Positions 38,601 to 50,600 of a stretch of DNA of 64,000 nucleotides are shown piece after piece. Source of the stretch: Ditylenchus dipsaci (lineage: Eukaryota; Nematoda; Chromadorea; Rhabditida; Anguinidae). The stretch spans positions 62,001-126,000 of the forward strand of contig SADC01000149.1 of assembly GCA_004194705.1 (NCBI GenBank). The letters run 5' to 3'. The notes below the pieces were generated by a model. That model worked only from the letters and a program-made list of their open reading frames with translations. It had not been told where the DNA came from and made no database searches. Every line of letters starts with the position of its first letter. Positions within the stretch are counted from its first letter, which is position 1. A program made the position numbers and the translations under genes.

Positions 38601-41600
38601 ACACTATAGTTAGCATGAAGTCAAAGCTATTCCACAGTTAACACCGAAGGTTAAGTGTAATGTAGCCAACATGATTTGTAAGCTATTGAGTTTCAGCAAC
38701 GCTATAGTTAGCATGAAGTCAAAGCTATTCCACAGTTAACATCGAAGGTTAAGTGTAATGTGGCCAACATGATTTGTAAGCTATTGAGTTTCAGCAACGC
38801 TATAGTTAGCATGAAGTCAAAGCTATTCCACAGTTAACACCGAAGGTTAACTGTAATGTAGCCAACATGATTTGTAAGCTATTGAGTGTCAGCAACGCTA
38901 TAGTTAGCATGAAGTCAAAGCTATTCCACAGTTAACATCGAGGGTTAACTGTAATGTAGCCAACATGATTTGTAAGCTATTGAGTTTCAGCAACGCTATA
39001 GTTAGCATGAAGTCAAAGCTATTCCACAGTTAACATCGAAGGTTAACTGTAATGTAGCCAACATGATTTGTAAGCTATTGAGTTTAGCAAAGCTATAGTT
39101 AGCATGAAGTTCAAAGCTATTCCACAGTTATCATCGAAGGTTAACTGTGATGTAGCCAACATGATTTGTAAGCTATTGAGTTTCAGCAACGCTATAGTTA
39201 GCATGAAGTCAAAGCTATTCCACAGTTAACACCGAAGGTTAACTGTTATGTAGCCAACATGATTTGTAAGCTATTGAGTTTCAGCAACGCTATAGTTAGC
39301 ATGAAGTCAAAGCTATTCCACAGTTAACACCGAAGGTTAACTGTAATGTAGCCAACATGATTTGTAAGCTATTGAGTTTCAGCAACTTTATAGTTAGCAT
39401 GAAGTCAAAGCTATTCCACAGTTAACATCGAAACGTTAACTGTAATTGTATAGTTAAATTTATGAATGTTATTTTTAAAATGACTCATTGAGTCAATTTA
39501 ATGTAGCAACATGATTACTAGTTAGACAGAACTCTAAGGTACATCGAAGAACCCTAATGGCCAACTCAGTTGAGTCGATTAAATGATTAGTTGACAACCA
39601 GCCATTTGTAGATTAAGTGAATTTAAGCAATTTTGCTATTGAGTTTTCATGGTGGCTATAGTTATTGAAGTCAAATTTTCAACTCCGCCTCGGTTAATTG
39701 TAATGTAGCCCTACACTGATTTTTATTAGCGAAACAAAGATATTTAAAAAATTGCAACTGTAAAGGGCGAACTTAATTTAAAGCCAACTTTGTTTATTTC
39801 GTAAGGATTCCATAGCTACAAAATCAACGCACAAAATTACTTTTTTGAATAGCTGGGGTAAGAGATATTGTCTACTGACAAACATGGTATATTTTTCATA
39901 ACTAACGTGCAAATTTGCTCGAATTCCACCCTATTTTAACAAAAAAACGATCAGCGTTAAACCGAGAAACTTTTTTGCGTAGCCAAACATGATTGTGTAA
40001 GCTATTGAAAGTGAGCTACAAGTACTACCACCCATAGGTTTTAGTATACATTGGTACCCAAACAACTTGGCTTCACACTTAACATATCTGAAAATATACA
40101 ACAAATGTAGCTACACAGTGAAACAATTGTAAGTACTACCACTTAAGTTTCCCTGGTTATTCAATTATATATAGCACTAAATATAACATAAATATAACAT
40201 TCGATCAACATTATATGTTAGGTGCCGAAAAAGCTATTCCACAGTTAACATCGAAGGTTAACTGTAATGTAGCCAACATGATTTGTAAGCTATTGAGTTT
40301 CAGCAACGCTATAGTTAGCATGAAGTCAAAGCTATTCCACAGTTAACACGAAGGTTAACTGTAATGTAGCCAACATGATTTGTAAGCTATTGAGTTCAGC
40401 AACGCTATAGTTAGCCTGAAGTCAAAGCTATTCCACAGTTAACATCGAGGTTAAGTGTAATGTAGCCAACATGATTTGTAAGCTATTGAGTTTCAGCAAC
40501 ACTATAGTTAGCATGAAGTCAAAGCTATTCCACAGTTAACATCGAAGGTTAACTGTAATGTAGCCAACATGATTTGTAGCTATTAAGTTTCAGAACGCTA
40601 TAGTTAGCATGAAGTCAAGCTATTCCACAGTTAACACCGAAGGTTAACTGTAATGTAGCCAACATGATTTGTGAGCTATTGAGTTTCCAACGCTATAGTT
40701 AGCATGAAGTCAAAGCTATTCCACAGTTAACACGAAGGTTAACTGTAATGTAGCCAACATGATTTGTAAGCTATTGAATTACAGCAACGCTATAGTTAGC
40801 ATGAAGTCAAAGCTATTCCACAGTTAACATCGAAGGTTAACTGTAATGTAGCCAACATGATTTGTAAGCTATTAAGTTTCAGCAACGCTATAGTTAGCAT
40901 GAAGTCAAAGCTATTCCACAGTTAACACCGAAGGTTAACTGTAATGTAGCCAAAATGATTTGTGAGCTATTGAGTTTCAGCAACGCTATAGTTAGCATAA
41001 AGTCAAAGCGATTCCACAGTTAACATCGAAGGTTAACTGTAATGTAGCCAACATGATTTGTAAGCTATTGAGTTACAGCAACGCTATAGTTAGCATGAAG
41101 TCAAAGCTATTCCACAGTTAACATCGAAGGTTAAGTGTAATGTAGCCAACATGATTTGTAAACTATTGTGTTTCAGCAACGCTTTAGTTAGCATGAAGTC
41201 AAAGCTATTCCACAGTTAACACCGAAGGTTAACTGTAATGTAGCCAACATGATTTGTAAGCTATTGAGTTCCAGTAACGCTATTGTTAGCATGAAGTCAA
41301 AGCTATTCCACAGTTAACATCGAAGGTTAAGTGTAATGTAGCCAACATGATTTGTAAACTATTGTGTTTCAGCAACGCTATAGTTAGCATGAAGTCAAAG
41401 CTATTCCGCAGTTAACACCGAAGGTTAACTGTAATGTAGCCAACATGATTTGTAAGCTATTGAGTTCCAGTAACGCTATTGTTAGCATGAAGTCAAAGCT
41501 ATTCCACAGTTAACATCGAAGGTTAAGTGTAATGTAGCCAACATGATTTGTAAACTATTGTGTTTCAGCAACGCTATAGTTAGCATGAAGTCAAAGCTAT

Positions 41601-44600
41601 TCCGCAGTTAACACGAAGGTTAACTGTAATGTAGCCAACATGATTTGTAAGCTATCGAGTTTCAGCAACGCTATAGTTAGCCTGAAGTCAAAGCTATTCC
41701 ACAGTTAACATCGAAGGTTAAGTGTAATGTAGCCAACATGATTTGTAAACTATTGTGTTTCAGCAACGCTATAGTTAGCATGAAGTCAAAGCTATTCCAC
41801 AGTTAACACCGAAGGTTAACTGTAATGTAGCCAACATGATTTGTAAGCTATTGAGTTACAGCAACGCTATAGTTAGCATGAAGTCAAAGCTATTCCACAG
41901 TTAACATCGAAGGTTAACTGTAATGTAGCCAACATGATTTGTAAGCTATTGAGTTTCAGCAGCGCTATAGTTAGCATGAAGTCAAAGCTATTCCACAGTT
42001 AACACCGAAGGTTAACTGTAATGTAGCCAACATGATTTGTAAGCTATTGAGTTACAGCAACGCTATAGTTAGCATGAAGTCAAAGCGATTCCACAGTTAA
42101 CATCGAAGGTTAACTGTAATGTAGCCAACATGATTTGTAAGCTATTGAGTTTCAGCAACGCTATAGTTAGCATAAAGTTGAAGCTATTCCATAGTTAACA
42201 TCGAAGGTTAACTGTAATGTTGCCAACATGATTTGTAAGCTATTGAGTTTCAGCAACGCTATAGTTAGCATGAACTCAAAGCTATTCCACAGTTAACATT
42301 GAAGGTTAAGTGTTATGTAGCCAACATGATTTGTAAGCTATTGAGTTTCAGCAACGCTATAGTTAGCATAAAGTTGAAGCTATTCCACAGTTAACATCGA
42401 GAACGCACTATAAACTATCGTACGATTGTATACTTAACTTATATTATGATGTCTATTTTATAAATGACTCATGGGTGAGTAATCAAAAAAAAGAAGTTCA
42501 GGAGCAACAGAACCTTCGGGGCCCCACTCGCCAGAACCCTAGGGCCCCACTCCCAGAACTCTAGGGGCCCTACTCGCCAGAACCCTAGCGGCCCCACTCA
42601 GTTGAGTCGATTCAAATGGATAGATTGACCAACCAAGCCATTTGAGTAGATTCAAATGGATTTCGATCGCAATTTTTGCTTTGATGATTTTCAGGTGGCA
42701 AAAGGCTGGCTTGAAGCTTGAAATTTTCAACTCCTCGCCTCGGCCACCCTAATTGTAAACTTGTACCGCTCCTACCTACTTTAGATTTTTTCTTATTACG
42801 GTCGAAACAAAGATATTTAAAAATTGTACAAAACTGTAAAGGGCGACCTGAAATTTAAATTTTGCGTCAATGTCTTTGTTTTATTTCGTAGACGGATTCC
42901 ATAGCTACAAAATCAATCGCACAAATTACTTTTTTGAATAGCTGGGTGTAGAGATATTGTCTACTGACAAAATGGTATGATTCTTTCAGTAACTAACGTG
43001 CAAATTTGACCCCGGAATCGGATATCCGGACCCTATTTAACAAAAAAACTTTAAAATATCAGCGTAAGAAAAATATAACCGAGAATTTCCTTACATTTTT
43101 TGCGTGTTTTCTAGCCATGAACAGGATTGTGTAAGCGCCGGGTAGCCCTTAGAGTTGAAGGTGAGCTACAAGGTACTACCACCCATCTTCCACCCTCCGG
43201 TTTTAGTACTACATTGGTACCACAACACAACTTGGCTATCACTACTTATATATCTGGAAAATATATACAACAAAATCCTGTGTACACAGTGAAACAATTT
43301 GTAAGTACTACCACTTAAATACCCTTCCCTGGTTATTCAATTATATATAACCACTAAATATAACATAAATATAACGATTGCGATCAAATTATATGGCTTG
43401 GGTGCCGAAAAAGCGTGGATTAACAAGACGGCTTATATGTTACTGCCGAGGTAGTTATACCAAGTAGTTACCCAATGCTCGGGTGGTTTAGGTATCTTGA
43501 GATACTTGGAGGTGAATCGATACCTTTGGTGAATTGATACTCAGGCAGATAATGTAAAGGAAAAAGTTAACTGTTTGACCCTCTTAATCCATATTCAAGT
43601 ACAAGTGGTAATCTGAATGTCCACCTAGCAGGGCTGTGCACGGGCCGGATTTTGGTCGGCCCGGCCCGCTTCTTAACCATAAAAGCCCGGCCCGGGCCGG
43701 AAGGGTGTCGGCCGGGTCCGGCCCGAGCCCGGCCCGAAAAGCCCGGAAAATTTTCGAATATCGGTTCACAAGAAAAAAAATTCTCGAAATTTTTCTAAAT
43801 GTTGTTAAACTTTCGTTTTCACTGAACATTCTTTGTATATTTACATCAGCAGCATGTATTATAGATTTTTAATTGGGTGCCACTAATTAGTAGTACCTAG
43901 GTGTACAGGCTGTAGTTCTCATGTATCCAAATCATTTGGTTTATTGGTGGTGATACTAATATTCCACTATAAAAGTGGTAGCACTCAGGTAGGACTTAGT
44001 ACCAAGTACCCAATTTACTTATGTGTAGTGGTACCTATGTGTATAGCATAAAAGTGGTCGTCTTCAGGAAATGTTGCCCAGGTTTTTAACTAGTGTTACC
44101 TATACATGAGTGATGAATGTTGAATGATCGCTGAGTTGCACGGTATAATAAGAAATACTCTTTACAATGGTCACTCTCAAACCAATTAAAATGCTGTTTT
44201 TTTACCTTTTTTTTTTGCTAATCGAACTTCCTATACAAAAAAGATTTGTGTATTTTCCGGAAAAGATGATTTTTTTTTGAAAAATTGGACATTTCAGGGT
44301 ACATGAGATACACCGGGCCGACCGGGCCTGGCCGCGGGCTGAGAGATTTTAGGCCCAGCCCGGAGAGGAAGCGGCCGGGCCGGCCCGGTGTCGGGCCGGC
44401 CCGTGCCCTGACCCTGAGTCAATTTTTTCTATTAAGTTTTTTGCTTCAATAGTATTTTACATACAATGTTTTAAATAATCCAAAGATGTTAGTGAAAAAC
44501 TATCATCTGAGCGATTTTACCAAAACTTATAAAATACCCTATCGAACGGCATTTTACTAATATCATACATTCTTTAAAATGAATAATTATAATAATAATA

Positions 44601-47600
44601 AAATCTGACGCCTAAATTCTTTGCTGCAGTTTTGCTGCTAGTTGAATTTTTGACCCTACCGGAGTATAAACCCCCCCCCCCCCAAACGAAATTTTTTTAA
44701 AAGTGTTTTAAACACCCTATATCTACCCAAAATTGCCTCGGGAGTTCTGGTTAATAAAAAATTGAGTTTTGGACATTTTGAAATTTCGACCATTTACCTG
44801 TTTTGGCATGTTTTGGTCAATGGAGCTGGGCAAAAATAGTCTCTAAATGCATTTTTATTCAAGAGTCTTCTCGGAATTAAGTCTAAGGTAAGTGAGTGCG
44901 CGCATCTCTAACCAACCAAGCCCCCTGCGCCCCCGAAGGGGTCGCAGGGGGCTTGGTTGTTAGAGATGCGCGCACCCACATACCTTAGACGCAAATCACT
45001 CGAAAGTGACTCGGGATGCATAAAAAAATGTATGCATACCGGAGTTTATTTATGCGGTAAGCCCCAGTCAACAAAACTATGTTCAACATCTTTCTTTTCA
45101 CACTAAATTGGCCCTTTTTGGTCCTTTCCCACCCCAATATGGCCCCAAATCCCTTCAAAAATGGTCAAAATAGGTATATTTGGGTGGTCCCAAAACTCAA
45201 TTTTTTATTGACTAGAACACAAAAATAATGCCTTTTTCGAGCTTCTGAGGCAATTTTAGGTCGATATAAGGTGTTTGGAAACACTTTAAAAAAAATTTCA
45301 TTTATACTCCGGTAGCGCCGAATTTTTTTATACAAAATGAGATTTGTGTATTTTCCAAAAAAAAGGTTTTTTTTGAAAAGTTAGACATTTCAGGGTACCT
45401 GAGATACACCGGGCCGACCGGGCCGGGCCGCGGGCTGAGAGATTTTAGGCCCAGCCCGGAGAGGAGCGGCCCGGCCCGCGCCGGGCCAGGCCGGGCCAGC
45501 CTGGTGTCGGGCCGGTTCGTGCCCAGCCCTAGGTAAAGGTAAACCTTATTGCTAAAGGTAAGGGTAAAAGGCAAAGGTAGAGGTAAAGGTAAGGGTAAAA
45601 AAGCTTATTTCTACCACCCTAGATGGTTGAAAAAATAAGCAAAGCTTAAAATAGATAAAAAAAAAGATTCACTTAAAAATATCAGATACTAACTTTTAAG
45701 GTGTACATTACGGAGAATGTTGACTTTATGATAGTGAACTTACAATTCTCAACGGACTCAAGGGTGCTTTTGTTTGAATGTTCATCATCTTCTTCAAGCA
45801 CCCAATTCTTAGAAAGAAACTTGAAACAATAAGCAAATGTCCTGCAAATCAACCGACGTATTAAATAAATTAAATATTAAATAAACACACTTTTACTTAA
45901 CTGCAAAAGAATTTTATAATTTAATTATTATATAAGACAACTATATTCAATCAAATTAACTTTCATAAGCGTGAAAATGTTTTTTTTCTTATTTCACGGC
46001 CACAGCTCGCAAGTTCTGAAAAGTACATAATTCGGAATAGGTATTTTTTGAGGTGCCAAAAAAAGAAATTTTTGCGAGCTGGACCTGTGAAATGAGAAAA
46101 TGTGAAAAATAGAGAATGAAATCACATTAAGACAATGTGCAGGAAACAGCTGGTCAAGCCAATGCCTTTGGGCATATCTTCTACGACAAGTATGGACATG
46201 TCGTAACGTTTATTTGGTAGTACAGTCTAATCTCGGTTGTCCCACACCCCTGCGTACCGATCTAAGGTCTTTTTGTTTGGTTAACTGGATGTCAGAGAAT
46301 GATCCACTCTTGGCCAAATAAAGTATATTTAAGTTGCCGGATAACCAAAATTGTCTGATAACTGAAGTGATGATGAGAGTACAGGGTAGGCCAAATTTTT
46401 GTCGCTTAACTTTATATAAGTCATATTTTTCCCATTTTTTTAAATATTGATAAGAGCAGGGAAAACAATTTTGTACATAAAAGTTAGAAAAATCGTTGTT
46501 TGTCATCCATCAAGCTATTATATTAATAAACAGGGGTTTTTGACAGAAAAAAATGAAAGGAGCAAGGCAAATTTCCAATTTCAAAATTTTTAACTTTTTT
46601 GTTTTTTTCAGATGCCTTACAAATATTATTCTGCGTTTTGCGTATATGAACATCTGATTGCTGTCAAGCCTTTCAGTTACTTAAATTTGCTTGAAATTCG
46701 CCATGCTATCCCATAAATTCATACCCCACTTATCTGGCCTAACTTACCTTGGATCTTATTCCTTGCGACTTTCACATATGTTCTACTACGAGCAAAATAT
46801 TTTTGGCTGTTTCTTGTTTTTCAATGTTTTGCTTTACAAAAAAATCACAGAAGAAGACGATCAGAAGTTATTGGTTTTGGAGGTCGCCTTGCACTGAGTC
46901 GTCGGGGCGTAGAAAGACCTTTCAAATTAAGTCATAATCAAATCTTTCAAAAATCAGAATTTTCTTCGTTGTTTGATGATCAACATAAAAGATTCTAGCA
47001 GTGGATAGACAAACAAGATTTAAGTGTGTTATATATGTGTTATATAGTGTCATATTTTCTATTGTTTTATCTCTTTCCAAATAGGCATTGTTGTTTTTAA
47101 AGCATTAAGAGCTCTAGCAATAGCTTCATCTAGATATTCGTTGGCTTGTTCTATAGAGAATGAGGCTATGTTCAAGTCTTTGAATGGGTATTCACTGTTT
47201 AGAAGATTGATGGAATAGTCATCATTACTAGGGTGGTCTTCTGAGTATTCCGTTATTCTTTTGTCAATTAGGTCTTAAGATTAAATATAATAAAGTTTTA
47301 CATAAAATAAGTAAAAATTTTACTCTTAGAGTATAGTAGTGTTCCATAAAGCTGCATAACAAATGTTCTATCAAGACAGAATACGGTTTTCGGGGTTTTT
47401 CTTGTAAAAATTTTGGGAGTAATTCAGCAGATGATTTTTTGAGTTTGGAAATTCTGCATTATTCCCTCTTTTGCTTTTCCTGTCAAAAAAGCCTGTTTAT
47501 TGAAATGATGAGTTGATAGTCGACAAACAATGATTAAAAAAACTTTTTTAGAGAATCGTTTCTCATTACAGTCGACTCCCTCTATAACGAACTCCCTCCA

Positions 47601-50600
47601 TAACGAACACCTAAGACCGGTCCCCAGGGTGTTCGTTATAGAGGAAGTCGACTGTATTAAAGTTGTCGGTCGGCCGAGCTCAAACCACGGACTTCCCGAA
47701 AATTTTCAAATAAAAAATTGTCAAAAGTTTTAAATGCTAAGTCCCTAAACGTCTCAAATAATTTCTATATTTACTTCATAGGTCTTTGAAATTACCTGTC
47801 TCCTTTTTCGTTAGCTGAAAATACATTTCATTACAATTTAATATTAGTTTAACTTTTCTGTATACCGTATTTCCTCTAATCTTCTAATCCTCTAACCTCC
47901 ATCTTCCTCTAATAAAAGACCACCCGTCTATGTTTTCACTAAGATTTCAGAGTTTAAGCCACTTTTCATATGCAATTTCAAGACTTTTAGGAAATTGAAA
48001 AACATAAGAGTTGGATTTTAAATTAGAGAAAATACGGTATGCAGACCTTACTAAGCACAACTGGAAATGCCTCGAGTCCCTCTTTTCTTTGTATTGTGCC
48101 TGAAAGTGTTATATAAAAATTTTGATTTTACAGTCGACTCTCGATTTAAAGACACCCACAAAAGTTCGTTTCCCAGCTGGGTCCGACACTTTTTTAGCTC
48201 GATTTTCGAAGCTTTTTAAAATTCTGTTTCGACAGTCTGGTCGCAAATATCGCAAGGATGTCGATTTTGCCGATCGTTTTTCGAAATCCAAAAACTTTTT
48301 CTTCTAAAAAAGCAAAACCCTCGATTTAAAGACAGGGATTTTAGAAAAAGTCTGTCCTTAAATCGAGGTCTTGCTTTTTTAGAAGAAAAAGTTTCTGGAT
48401 TTTGAAAAACGATCGGCAAAATCGGCATCCTTGCGATATTTACGACCAGACTGTCGAAACAGAATTCAAAAAAAGCTTCGAAAATCGAGCTAAAAAAAGT
48501 GTCGGACCCAGCTGGGGAACGAACTTTTGGGGTGTCCTTAAATCGAGAGTCGACTGTATTTATATGTAAGTTCACTTTTCCCCGCATCACCACTGTAAGT
48601 TTTCGAATGCATGCGTGGGTTATGCGTAATTAGTGCGCCAGTAATTAGTGCCGGTAATTAGTGCGCCGGTAATTAGTGCGCCAGAATGGCTGTAGATGGA
48701 TTCATCTTCGATAATTTTATCCTTGGACAATTTCGGTAAGTATATCATCCGGTAAGTATATCCAGCAATGAATTCATCCTCCGCTAAATTCATCCTCTAA
48801 ATCTCTGAGGTTACAGGTTCAAATCCCGGTGGGTGCAGACTTTTTTCTTTGCTATTTATGCCAGTAAAGTAATTTTCTAGGGATTAATTAACCTCAGGAT
48901 GAGTAGGAAAACCACTTGTATCCACCCTGGAAGGGTATACCTCTGTTACAGCCTGAAAATTTTATATTTAGCCAAGAGGTGTGAAAAACCATGGTGTCCT
49001 ACTCAAAAGCATGGTTCAACAGTGTTTGATAATTCCAAAGTGATTTTACAAACGAATACCCCGGTACCGAGTTGGGTAGTCCCTCAGTTGCCTGGAGGGT
49101 GCTATAACTATGGCAAGTAAGGTAACTACTAGGTGGCCACCCCAAAACCACTTGGTGGCCAAACCAAACAACTAGGGAGCAACCAGGGTGGTATACTTGA
49201 CGATTACCTCAGCCATCAGCCTCAGCCGGCTGAGTTGGGAAAATCGTCCTCAGCCGTCAGCCAGGTCAAAAATTTTTCCTCAATCACAGCCTCAGCCGGC
49301 TTAGGTGTGAAAATTTCACATCAGCCTCAGCCGTCAGCCGGGCCCAAAATTTTAACTCAGCCGTCAGCCGGCTGATGGCTGAACTGAGACTCAGTCGGCT
49401 GAAGTCAGCCGGCTGAAGTCATTACCCTGGTAGCAACCCAGAACCACTGGGTAAAATCAGGTACCCCTATCTAAGTATCATCACTTGAGCACTAGTACCT
49501 GGACACTTCAATTTCACCTTGTCAGTACCTCAAAGTTGAGTTGCCGCAAAGCTGACGCCAAAACTGCGACAAGAACATGTGTTTTGAGGCTGATTGTTGA
49601 CAAAAGTTAGTTTGTGTTACTAACATTGCTTGGGATACTAACCTGACGGTTGAAGTACCCTCTACGGGTTAAGGATGCCAACTAGGTGCTTGCGGCACCA
49701 TCCAAGAGGTCAGGGTTCCCTTCCAGTTATGGTTACGATTCTGAATTATCCTAGAGACATTCTGGCGCACTAATTACCGGCGCACTAATTACTGGTGCAC
49801 TAATTACGGCGCACTAATTACGCATAACCATGCGTGGCCACCCTAACTTTGTAAATATATTTTAAAATTCATTTGTTTATGCTTTATATATAAAAACCGT
49901 ATTTCAAACTAAACTATTTTCGGAGCACACTTTTTACTTTTCAAATATTAAAAAATTCATTAAATTTAGTTACTCAGTTTGCAAAAACCCACATTTAGTA
50001 AAATCTGGGTAGAACAGAACGGGCGGGAATTGTCTGCTATTCGAGCCCATAGGAGGGTAAGCAAAATTTACTGACGGTATCATTTGAGCTGAGGAGGTGC
50101 CCACACATCCTCTTTCGTAGTCTGTAGCTCTGGATCTAAACACGAAAATCTCAATTTTGCGAGGATAAAAAAAACCACCTGTCTTTGAGCCCGATAATCA
50201 AAATTTGGTGAATAAAATGCCGTCTTCTTCTTTTAGCTGTTTCAAACGCTCGCAATACTGATTGGTGGTGCGTCGACGGATCAGCCTGGCTCGCCTGACT
50301 AACGAGGAATTAGGGTAGAACTGTTTCAGCACATTGGACTTAGACTTTGATTTCGGATAGGTGTTTAGTTGCTAAATGGTGATCAGATGGCTTAAGTGGG
50401 CCGTTAGTGTATAATCTCTACAAATTTTTCTTTCTAAAAGTGACCAAATGCAATTCACACACCAGCCCCAGCACTCTAGCACATTACCTTGGAGGACCGA
50501 GACAAAAATTTTAAATTTATTTAAGCTTCCCATTGTTTGCATGAAAAATGATTTAAAGGTCTATAAAAATAGTTTACTTACACGTTTAAATCACGTTTAA

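Larger units (their letters stand above)
35140..42405. repeat. 98-bp satellite array
   Basis: About 40 copies of a unit of about 98 bp (GTTAACTGTAATGTAGCCAA..., CAGCAACGCTATAGTTAGCA..., CTATTCCACAGTTAACATCG). The junction contains an inverted pair CAGTTAAC/GTTAACTG. Two-unit higher-order repeats are visible at 35220-35620 and 41100-41790. The array is interrupted by a TTAA MITE, a hAT element and an aberrant block (39431-40235), and lies inside an intron of the DENN gene. Confidence 0.95.

Noticed and set aside
35140..42405. CRISPR-like regular array
   Set aside because: The whole 98-bp unit is repeated without unique spacers, no cas genes exist and the context is eukaryotic; this is a satellite.
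48216..48593. 125-codon minus-strand frame
   Set aside because: Falls in the palindromic TA-flanked MITE 48131-48557; the opposite strand shows the mirrored peptide.
50198..50200. Selenocysteine codon
   Set aside because: No SECIS-like structure was identified and the family is not a known selenoprotein; a base change or error is simpler.
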